Below are positions 8,019 through 16,120 of a stretch of 16,120 nucleotides of DNA, one piece after another (position 1 is the stretch's first letter; the number at the start of each line of letters is the position of its first letter). The stretch is from Phycisphaera sp. GTDB taxonomy: Bacteria > Planctomycetota > Phycisphaerae > Phycisphaerales > Phycisphaeraceae. The notes beneath the pieces were generated by a model. The model made no database searches. It was not told the origin of the DNA and was given only the letters and a program-made list of their open reading frames with translations. The stretch is from NCBI GenBank assembly GCA_029287335.1, contig JARFRI010000166.1:1-16120 (forward strand), read 5' to 3'. Position numbers and translations under genes: made by a program.

Positions 8019-10349
8019 ATGGGACAGGAACCCTCCAACACAACAACCGGACAACAGACGCCCCCGGTCTCGAACCAGCCGCTGGATTTGCTCAGCGATC
8101 TGGAATCGCGGCTAGGGCAGCTCAAAGAATGGCAGTCGCAGACCGACCAGCAACTCAGAGAGATGCAGGAAGAGTCCAAGCGCATCGACGTGCTTCGTGA
8201 CGAGGCCCACGCGATGCAACGCGCCTGCGAAGAACGCCAGCGCTCGCTCGATGAGCAGAAAGAACAGCTCAACAGCGAACTTGAGTCCATCGCTTCTAAA
8301 GAGCAACAACTCAACGAGTCGCGTGAGCAGCTCGGCCAAGATCGCTCTGAACTGGATGCTGCACGGCAGGAATTGGATCAGGAACGCAGCAAAGCCCATG
8401 CTTTTCAGACGGAATTGGATCGGCAGCGGCAGGAGCTAGCGGACCAGCAGGCGGACATGCAAACCCGCCTCGCGGAGCTGACCACCAAAGAAGCCGCGTT
8501 GTCTGAGCAGCTTACAAAGATCAAACAGCAACAGGCAGCGATTGACGAGCAGCAGCAATCGATCGATGCCGACCGGGAAGCACTGCAGCAGGAGCGCGAG
8601 TCGCTTGAGAACTGGCAGCAGGAGATCGACGAGGTCCGCTCGACGTTTGATGATCAGCGTGCTGAGCTGGCCGAGCAGCGCGAGCGAGCGGACCAGCAGC
8701 ACAAGCAGATCGAAGCCGACCGTGCCGCGATCAGCCAGCAGCAGGATGAGCTGGCCGATGAGAAGCATCAGGTCGGACGCATCAAGGTCGAGCTGAAATT
8801 AAAGAACGATGCACTCAAAGCCCAACAAGAACATCTCGAGCAGGCCCGTGAAGAACTGGTCGAGCAGGCGATGCAGGTGCCTGCCGATGCGGATGAGAAG
8901 TTTGCTGAGTTTCAGCAGGCTAAGGCCGAGTTGGAGCAAGCCAAGCTCGAACTCGAATCGCGCCACGACGAACTCCAAGCCGCATTGAGCGAGTTGGACG
9001 CGCGTGACAGCGAGCTGAACAAACGACAGGAAGACCTAGACGAAACGCAGGCTAAGCTTGAACAAGTCCGCTTCGAGCTCAATGAGCGAGAAGCATCACT
9101 GGACACCGACAGCAACGGCCAGCAGGAACTCAGCGATTCATACAAGGCAAAACTCGAAGCGATTGAAGCGCGTGAGCAATCACTGGCACAGCGCGAAGCC
9201 GTAGCCGCAGCGCAGGCGACCGGTGACGGCACCCAGGCCCAAGCCATCGAAGAAAAGCTTGAGAAGCTTGAACGCAAGCGTGCCGAGTTGGAGCAGAAGC
9301 GTGAGCAGTTTAAGCAGACGCTGGAGCAGAGCCGACAGCAAATCGAAGCTGAGCGTGCCGATGCGCATCGGCGTGAAGCTGAGTTGGAAGCACGCGTCAA
9401 AGAACTCGAACAAAGTACCGGCCAGCCCCTCGGCGCTGCGCGAACCGATGACGCCGCTGGGCGACGCCGACGGGCCAAGCTGCGTCGCTACCGCGACCTC
9501 TTGCGTGAGCGTTCCAAGGCTTTGCAGGACGAGCAGCTCAAAGTGCAATCCTCCAGCCAGCAGTTCACCGGCCTGGAAAAAGAACGACAGATGCTCGTCG
9601 AAGTAAAACGCTTCCTCGAAGCCAGCGAAGGCGAAATGGTTAAGCGATGGGCCACCGGCCGGGCCGCATCACTGGTCATGGGCGCGGTGATCACGCTGGT
9701 CCTCGCGGCGGGCGCAAGCTTGCTCGCGGCGAGCCAATTGGTTGAGCCGCAGTGGGAAGCGTCCATGATGATCAGCGTCACGACGCCCGACGACCAGGCC
9801 CAGCCAAGCACCGCGGACTTCCTCAAGTCGTTTGAGCAGTCGCTACTCAGTGAGCCTGTCCTCAACGCAGCCATGCTCGAGATGGACAAGGCCGACGCAA
9901 ATGTCCGTGTGGCAATCTCGCCGGACCAACTCAAGTCCTATCTGCAAGACAACCTCGTTGTCGCGGGCATACCCGGCCGAGCGGACCTCTCACTGCGAGG
10001 TGAAAACAGGCAAGTCCTTCAGCCGGTACTTGCTTCGTTGGGCAAGGCCATCGTTGGCTATAACGCCGCTAGAGACTATCAAGCCAAACGCGAACCAAGC
10101 ACACGCATCGCCAGCCCTGCCAAACTCGTTGACCTGCCCGTTGCCAACGGCACCGACCAGAAGCTCACGCTAGCCGGCGCGACCTTCGCCGGGATCATCT
10201 TGCTCGCGCTGCTCGCCTTCCTCTTCCTACGCATCATGCTCAACCGCTCCAAGCGGATGTTCGGTGAAGACGTCGAAGAACTCACCATCCTTGATAAGCC
10301 CGAGACCTGGTCGCCGCTACATGCTGCGAACAAGGATGCCAACGGCTGA
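8019..10349 (+). CDS. Long coiled-coil membrane protein with C-terminal Wzz/PCP-like two-helix module
   Basis: A 776-residue protein with no specific family that I can name. Residues ~20-460 are a nearly unbroken coiled coil dominated by Glu, Gln, Leu, Arg and Ala. A short break follows (STGQPLGAARTDDAAG, near 465-480), then a basic helix (RRRRAKLRRYRDLLRER, from 482). Transmembrane helix 1 spans about 549-571 (AASLVMGAVITLVLAAGASL) and helix 2 about 717-738. The ~145 residues between them open with EPQWEASMMISV and close with SPAKLVDLPVANGTDQKL. Both ends resemble the regions flanking the membrane helices of polysaccharide copolymerases (Wzz/GumC). A 38-residue cytoplasmic-type tail follows helix 2. 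Automatic annotation might call it Smc-like, but no ATPase motif is present. By positive-inside reasoning the rod would be cytoplasmic. The role is unknown; exopolysaccharide length control or envelope scaffolding are guesses. Confidence 0.8.
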   Translation: MGQEPSNTTTGQQTPPVSNQPLDLLSDLESRLGQLKEWQSQTDQQLREMQEESKRIDVLRDEAHAMQRACEERQRSLDEQKEQLNSELESIASKEQQLNESREQLGQDRSELDAARQELDQERSKAHAFQTELDRQRQELADQQADMQTRLAELTTKEAALSEQLTKIKQQQAAIDEQQQSIDADREALQQERESLENWQQEIDEVRSTFDDQRAELAEQRERADQQHKQIEADRAAISQQQDELADEKHQVGRIKVELKLKNDALKAQQEHLEQAREELVEQAMQVPADADEKFAEFQQAKAELEQAKLELESRHDELQAALSELDARDSELNKRQEDLDETQAKLEQVRFELNEREASLDTDSNGQQELSDSYKAKLEAIEAREQSLAQREAVAAAQATGDGTQAQAIEEKLEKLERKRAELEQKREQFKQTLEQSRQQIEAERADAHRREAELEARVKELEQSTGQPLGAARTDDAAGRRRRAKLRRYRDLLRERSKALQDEQLKVQSSSQQFTGLEKERQMLVEVKRFLEASEGEMVKRWATGRAASLVMGAVITLVLAAGASLLAASQLVEPQWEASMMISVTTPDDQAQPSTADFLKSFEQSLLSEPVLNAAMLEMDKADANVRVAISPDQLKSYLQDNLVVAGIPGRADLSLRGENRQVLQPVLASLGKAIVGYNAARDYQAKREPSTRIASPAKLVDLPVANGTDQKLTLAGATFAGIILLALLAFLFLRIMLNRSKRMFGEDVEELTILDKPETWSPLHAANKDANG

Positions 10350-10395
10350 TCAAGCGAACCGATTCTCCCGATTCCAATCTCATTTGAGCCACCGT

Positions 10396-10426
10396 AAGGG
10401 GCCGGGCCGGAGGGGCCTGGCCTCTT
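10396..10426 (+). terminator. Strong GC-rich hairpin 46 bp after the coiled-coil gene (possible terminator)
   Basis: AAGGGGCCGGGCC (10396-10408) pairs along 13 positions, two of them G-U, with GGCCTGGCCTCTT (10414-10426) around the five-base loop GGAGG. It would be very stable and lies between the coiled-coil gene and gyrB. There is no run of T after it, so it is not a textbook intrinsic terminator. It may work with Rho, or simply be a 3'-end stabiliser. Confidence 0.5.
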
Positions 10427-10475
10427 GCACTTTATGGCCTTGGAACGTCTGCCGGAGCGGCCGATCCTCACGCCG

Positions 10476-10511
10476 ATCAGAGGCAATCCGCAAGTAGCGG
10501 AAACCCCTGAT
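10476..10511 (+). other. Two-part hairpin in the gyrB upstream region
   Basis: ATCAG (10476-10480) pairs with CTGAT (10507-10511), and inside it TCCGC (10487-10491) pairs with GCGGA (10497-10501) around AAGTA, with unpaired bases between the stems. It is followed by TATCCTATAGG (10518-10528), which contains -10-like hexamers but no convincing -35. This may be a leader structure or operator region for gyrB. Confidence 0.35.
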
Positions 10512-10548
10512 TTCGGGTATCCTATAGGCTTCCAACACACCGCCCTGA

Positions 10549-10567
10549 CGGCCGCTTTCATCGGCCG
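10549..10567 (+). other. CGGCCG hairpin followed by ATTTT in the gyrB leader
   Basis: CGGCCG (10549-10554) pairs with CGGCCG (10562-10567) around the loop CTTTCAT. ATTTT follows at once, and then TTTTC-CTT-GAAAA, a second small inverted repeat. The stem-plus-T layout resembles a short intrinsic terminator, but it sits only 45 bases before the gyrB ATG. It would therefore act as an attenuator rather than as an end-of-operon signal, if it acts at all. Confidence 0.35.
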
Positions 10568-10596
10568 ATTTTCCTTGAAAAACAGGGGCTAAACGC

Positions 10597-10601
10597 AAGG
10601 A
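10597..10601 (+). promoter_or_regulatory. Candidate gyrB ribosome binding site AAGGA
   Basis: AAGGA lies ten bases before the gyrB ATG at 10612. The spacing is a little long, but it is the only match to the anti-Shine-Dalgarno sequence nearby. Confidence 0.5.
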
Positions 10602-10608
10602 CGCCTAG

Positions 10609-13266
<2,658 letters not shown>

Positions 13267-13311
13267 TTTATTGCTCTGTAGCGATTAGCCATGCGCAATT
13301 CGGCGTGACAT

Positions 13312-13317
13312 GAGAGG
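13312..13317 (+). promoter_or_regulatory. Shine-Dalgarno GAGAGG for the DUF4190-like gene
   Basis: GAGAGG ends nine bases before the ATG at 13327 and supports that start. The remaining bases of the 60-bp gap after gyrB (13267-13326) show no hairpin or promoter that I can recognise, so this gene and the next may be read through from gyrB. Confidence 0.6.
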
Positions 13318-13326
13318 CTTAATCAG

Positions 13327-14202
13327 ATGTCCAGCAATCCCCCACAGCCCGGTGAACCACAAACCTATTTCTACCAGCCCCCGCAAGCCAATTCGCTTGG
13401 CGTCGCGGGCTTTGTCGTCTCGCTCTCGGGGATGATCGTTTGCCTGGGGCTGATCTGCCCGATCGGTCTGGTCCTTTCTTTAATTGCGCTCACCATGTCG
13501 CCGCGCGGCTACGCGATCGCCGGCTGTATCATCGGGCTGCTGGGCTCTATCCTCGGCGCGCTGACCATCCTCGTCGTCTCCGGGGTCATCGGCAACGGCT
13601 TATTCTTCAACCCCTACTTCTCACAATCCCAGACCTCACTCGCCATCGACAGCGCCAGTTACGACATCGACACCCACTTCACCAATAACAACAGCACGCT
13701 ACCCGACGAGCCCAGCGGCAACACCCTCATCAGCGCCTACACCGACGAATGGGGCAACGCCCTTAAATACGAGCCAACCCCCGGCTCGACCACCGATTAC
13801 GCGATCACAAGCCCCGGCGAAGACGGCCTCTTCGCAACAAGCGACGACATGACGCAGTACTACACCGCCTACAACTACAACAGCTATGGCACGCCGCCGG
13901 GCGCGGTCAACCCCGGTGAAGCGATTGAGCAGGAGCAAATCGAAGAAGCGTTTAACCTTGCCGCAAAGAAAGTGGTGGAGGCCTTCCCCCCCGGTTCACC
14001 TTTGCCGACGGCAGAGCAGGTCGCACAACAGAGTGGCAATCTAATCGATAGCTGGTCAATGCCGATGAAGTACCGCCCAACAGACAACCCGCCCTACTAC
14101 CGCCTTGAATCCGCGGGCCCTGATCAACAATGGGGCACCCAAGACGACCTCACTCGTAGCTTTTATTTCTCCCCCAGCGGCGAAACGGACGGCCCGCTTT
14201 GA
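13327..14202 (+). CDS. DUF4190-like membrane protein with two GspG-pseudopilin-like domains
   Basis: A 291-residue protein of unknown function. After a Pro/Gln-rich start come two hydrophobic helices (about residues 23-58 and 61-92) in the pattern of small DUF4190 membrane domains, including GYAIAGCIIGLLG. The remainder should lie outside the cytoplasm and contains two related segments. Segment A is D140-E-W-G-N...Y...SPGEDGLFATSDD (ending D173-D174). Segment B is D241-S-W-S-M...Y...SAGPDQQWGTQDD (ending D273-D274). Each resembles the C-terminal calcium-binding loop of the type II secretion major pseudopilin GspG (D-W-G...Y...S.G.DG..GT.DD). Spacing from the Asp-x-Trp to the Asp-Asp is almost the same in both. 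No pilin signal peptide is present, so it is not itself a pilin. It lies 60 bp after gyrB and is followed within 10 bp by another membrane protein gene. Confidence 0.8.
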   Translation: MSSNPPQPGEPQTYFYQPPQANSLGVAGFVVSLSGMIVCLGLICPIGLVLSLIALTMSPRGYAIAGCIIGLLGSILGALTILVVSGVIGNGLFFNPYFSQSQTSLAIDSASYDIDTHFTNNNSTLPDEPSGNTLISAYTDEWGNALKYEPTPGSTTDYAITSPGEDGLFATSDDMTQYYTAYNYNSYGTPPGAVNPGEAIEQEQIEEAFNLAAKKVVEAFPPGSPLPTAEQVAQQSGNLIDSWSMPMKYRPTDNPPYYRLESAGPDQQWGTQDDLTRSFYFSPSGETDGPL

Positions 14203-14212
14203 TCGCGTGTCT

Positions 14213-15094
14213 ATGATGTCACCCATGGACAGTGATCACCACGCCAACCAGCCGACACGTAAGCGCCCCTCGCGCTTCTGGTACCTGTTATCCGCTGTCG
14301 TGCTGCTCGCATCGACCGCGCTATTCGTAACGGTACTCGTGAATAAAGCACAGGCCTTGCGCGAGCGCATCGAGCCACTGCCGCGATTTGTTGGGCCGAC
14401 AGACGCGAATGGCTTTGTGGTCACGATTGACCAGCGGGGCAAGCAAAATATCTTCCACGAAAACCTTGGCACGCTCGACGATCGATCCTTCGATACGCCC
14501 CGCCGACAGGTCTGGACAACCTTCGACGCGCCGTCCATGCGCTGCGATGTTACGCATGTCGAAACCGGCGAAGCGGTCGAAGTACGCCTGCCCGGCGTTG
14601 GTGAAACGATGGACAAGCGCGAGGTCACGAAGGACCTGGTGGTCGCGTATGACTTCAACGGCAGACAGGGCCACAGCGCGTGGGTCTTCGAGGCAGACCA
14701 AGCAGGTGACTATCGCATCGTGCTGACGTATGACGAAGCGGTTTACCTTGAGCCTGGCGCGGTCACGATCCCGCCCGAACTCACCAAGGCGCAGAAGAAA
14801 GAGATGATGAGCGGAGACGGCGCCGCTTACGAAGCGGCCCGGCGTGATGCGGTCGAACGCGCCGCGTTGGCGGAATTAGAGCCGATTGATGTGCTTTTCG
14901 CCGTTGGGCCTGACCCAACCGTGGGCAGCTTCTTCGAAGTCATCGGCCTCAAGGGTGCCGCGACGGTGCTTGCGTTTGGATTTACCTTTGCGGTGCTCAC
15001 GTCACTGGTCACGCTGATGCTCCGCGGCGGACATGTCACCCCGCGCGGGGACATCGAACACGTCCAACGCCTGGGACAGTCTTCAAAACCTTAG
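14213..15094 (+). CDS. Two-helix membrane protein with extracytoplasmic beta-rich domain (unrecognised)
   Basis: I do not recognise this 293-residue protein. A basic N-terminus (TRKRPSR) precedes a transmembrane helix at about 22-43 (FWYLLSAVVLLASTALFVTV). Roughly 200 residues follow that alternate like beta strands, ending near SAWVFEADQAGDYRIVLTYDEA, a pattern typical of small beta-sandwich domains. A charged Ala/Glu-rich helix, a second transmembrane helix near 246-270 and a short 23-residue tail complete it. The start is uncertain: ATGs at 14213, 14216 and 14225 are all in frame with no clear Shine-Dalgarno. The frame also stays open back to 14105, but that would overlap the previous gene by about 100 bases. 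It is 10 bases downstream of the DUF4190-like gene, so the two are probably an operon. Its TAG stop overlaps the stop of the convergent oxidoreductase gene. Confidence 0.75.
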   Translation: MMSPMDSDHHANQPTRKRPSRFWYLLSAVVLLASTALFVTVLVNKAQALRERIEPLPRFVGPTDANGFVVTIDQRGKQNIFHENLGTLDDRSFDTPRRQVWTTFDAPSMRCDVTHVETGEAVEVRLPGVGETMDKREVTKDLVVAYDFNGRQGHSAWVFEADQAGDYRIVLTYDEAVYLEPGAVTIPPELTKAQKKEMMSGDGAAYEAARRDAVERAALAELEPIDVLFAVGPDPTVGSFFEVIGLKGAATVLAFGFTFAVLTSLVTLMLRGGHVTPRGDIEHVQRLGQSSKP

Positions 15095-16120
15095 TGCGAT
15101 AAAACGAGACCGCGATCGGTCAGCTTACCCTTGAGCTTGTCGTAATCCACCGCCTGCACGGCGATCTCCTCATCAATCGCGATACATGCCGCGGTCGCCG
15201 CGCTCTCACTGAGAATCATAAAGACCGGCTCCATGCGGATCGATCCAAACGCAATATGCGTCGCCGACAACGACCAGGGCACCAGCAGGTTCTCGCACTC
15301 ATCGGCCTTGGGCACGATCGATCGGTAGCTGATGCCATAGGGTTTGCCACCCAGGTGCGACTGAATATCGCCTTCGTTCTTGACCATGCCGTTGGCGACG
15401 ACTCGCTGGGTATTGTGCGAGTCAAGCGTGTAGGCCCCCATGCCGATGGGGTCCTCAACCGGGATCGTGCGTTTGCAGTGATTCTCCGTCATCACAAAGT
15501 CTGATCGCATGCGACGGGCTTCGCGGACGTAAAGGTTGTAGGGCCAGTGGTCGTTATCGATGAACTCGTCTTTAGGCAGACCCCACCTGGCATAAGCGTT
15601 GCGGATATTCTCTGGCACACGCGGGTGGTTCTGCACCGTCCAGACCAGGCCGAGTTGCCATTGCTGATGCTTCTTGGCAAGCACTTCGCGTTCGTCGTGA
15701 TTGAGCGTTGCCCAGTTCCAGTCACTGCCGTAGTTCATACCGATGAAATCGGTGCTGATTCCGCCGGTGTTGTTGGAGTCGGTCTTGCGATTGGGCATGG
15801 GCGAGGTCTTGAAGAATCCACCCTTCTGCCCCACTTCGATCGCGCGAAACAGCAACTCGTAATCCGCCTCATCATAGTCGGCCGGCTTGCCGATCATCAC
15901 GCGGTTCTCCGGCATATCCGTGAGGCACATGCGGTAGCAGTACGCCTGGAATCGATGATCGCCATCGCCCTTTTCCCCACCGAGGTCGGGGTTGACGCCC
16001 GGCAGTAGTCCGCTGCTCGCTTCACCCTTCACCACATATGGATCGATCCCGTTAGGCAGTTGATTCTTCCTCGCGATACCGGTGTTGCCGTTGCCTTGCT
16101 CGTCGAACTCACTGTTAGAC
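15091..16120 (-). CDS. FAD-dependent oxidoreductase (FAD_oxidored type), C-terminal part; 5' end outside window
   Basis: The frame stays open to the right edge, so only the C-terminal ~342 residues are visible and the N-terminal Rossmann FAD motif (GxGxxG) lies beyond. The C-terminal signature is clear: ADECENLLVPWSLSATHIAFG followed by SIRMEPVFMILSESAATAACIAID, the family's second FAD-contacting region. The middle contains the conserved HRFQAYCYRMCLTD and REARRM segments. From memory this matches the planctomycete- and Verrucomicrobia-rich FAD-dependent oxidoreductases often found near polysaccharide-degradation genes. The substrate is unknown and the neighbours give no clue. The visible GTG at 16035 is not the start, since conserved-looking sequence continues upstream of it. 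The TAA stop overlaps the TAG of the convergent membrane-protein gene within TTAG, leaving no room for a terminator between them. Confidence 0.85.
   Translation of the reverse strand, partial: SNSEFDEQGNGNTGIARKNQLPNGIDPYVVKGEASSGLLPGVNPDLGGEKGDGDHRFQAYCYRMCLTDMPENRVMIGKPADYDEADYELLFRAIEVGQKGGFFKTSPMPNRKTDSNNTGGISTDFIGMNYGSDWNWATLNHDEREVLAKKHQQWQLGLVWTVQNHPRVPENIRNAYARWGLPKDEFIDNDHWPYNLYVREARRMRSDFVMTENHCKRTIPVEDPIGMGAYTLDSHNTQRVVANGMVKNEGDIQSHLGGKPYGISYRSIVPKADECENLLVPWSLSATHIAFGSIRMEPVFMILSESAATAACIAIDEEIAVQAVDYDKLKGKLTDRGLVLSH

Noticed and set aside
8436..9478. Minus-strand frames of 110-188 codons antisense to the long coiled-coil gene
   Set aside because: Their Leu/Ser/Arg/Ala-rich composition follows from reversing a repetitive Glu/Gln/Leu coding sequence. 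They have no recognisable motif, and the plus-strand gene has a good RBS and coherent domains.
8019..9660. Smc or other chromosome-partition ATPase identity for the coiled-coil protein
   Set aside because: There is no Walker A, Walker B or ABC signature at either end, and the protein has two membrane helices.
10425..10528. Sigma-70 promoter for gyrB using TTGCAC or TATCCT/TATAGG
   Set aside because: TTGCAC has no -10 at 16-18 nt, and the TATCCT/TATAGG hexamers have no acceptable -35, so I did not list a promoter.
14105..14212. Upstream extension of the 14213 gene into the DUF4190-like gene
   Set aside because: It would overlap the preceding gene by about 100 bases and gives a low-quality N-terminus before the basic and transmembrane segment; ATGs at 14213-14225 fit better.
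16033..16035. GTG as the start of the FAD-dependent oxidoreductase
   Set aside because: The frame continues to the window edge without a stop, and the FAD-binding N-terminus is still missing.

Overview
The window reads as chromosomal, housekeeping-rich DNA of a GC-rich bacterium. It is probably a planctomycete, and Phycisphaerae-like would be my guess. The reasons are the dense genes with weak or absent ribosome binding sites, an FAD_oxidored-type oxidoreductase of the kind abundant in planctomycetes, a GyrB with a very long TOPRIM insertion, and several long unrecognised membrane/coiled-coil proteins. The assignment rests on recognising protein families by eye, not on a search. I see no tRNA, rRNA, CRISPR array, phage gene, transposase or obvious defence system.

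Layout. Positions 1-1469 (+) hold the 3' half of ligA (NAD-dependent DNA ligase) and a GNAT acetyltransferase that overlaps it by ATGA. Positions 1470-1658 are a short intergenic element with a 21-bp perfect inverted repeat. Positions 1659-5525 (+) carry mfd (transcription-repair coupling factor) and trmL (tRNA wobble 2'-O-methyltransferase). Positions 5522-7847 (-) are a tight three-gene cluster transcribed leftwards: an orphan FecE/BtuD-type ABC ATPase, a one-helix Gln/Arg-rich coiled-coil protein, and a macrodomain protein. Positions 7848-8018 are a divergent intergenic region.

From 8019 to 10349 (+) lies a 776-residue protein with a huge N-terminal coiled coil and a C-terminal two-helix module resembling polysaccharide chain-length regulators (Wzz/PCP). 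Positions 10350-10611 are a 262-bp leader with three hairpins. Positions 10612-15094 (+) hold gyrB, a DUF4190-like membrane protein with two GspG-pseudopilin-like repeats, and an unrecognised two-helix membrane protein. Positions 15091-16120 (-) are the C-terminal part of an FAD-dependent oxidoreductase that runs off the right edge.

How they fit together. ligA, mfd and gyrB are DNA replication, repair and topology genes, but they sit in separate transcription units with no sign of joint control. The most interesting material is (1) the cytoplasmic-rod/PCP-like fusion, (2) the duplicated pseudopilin-type calcium-loop domain behind a DUF4190 module, (3) the inverted-repeat element that may supply the mfd promoter, (4) TANNNT hexamers placed 6-10 nt before the ATG of three SD-less genes, suggesting leaderless mRNAs, and (5) two convergent gene pairs whose stop codons overlap.
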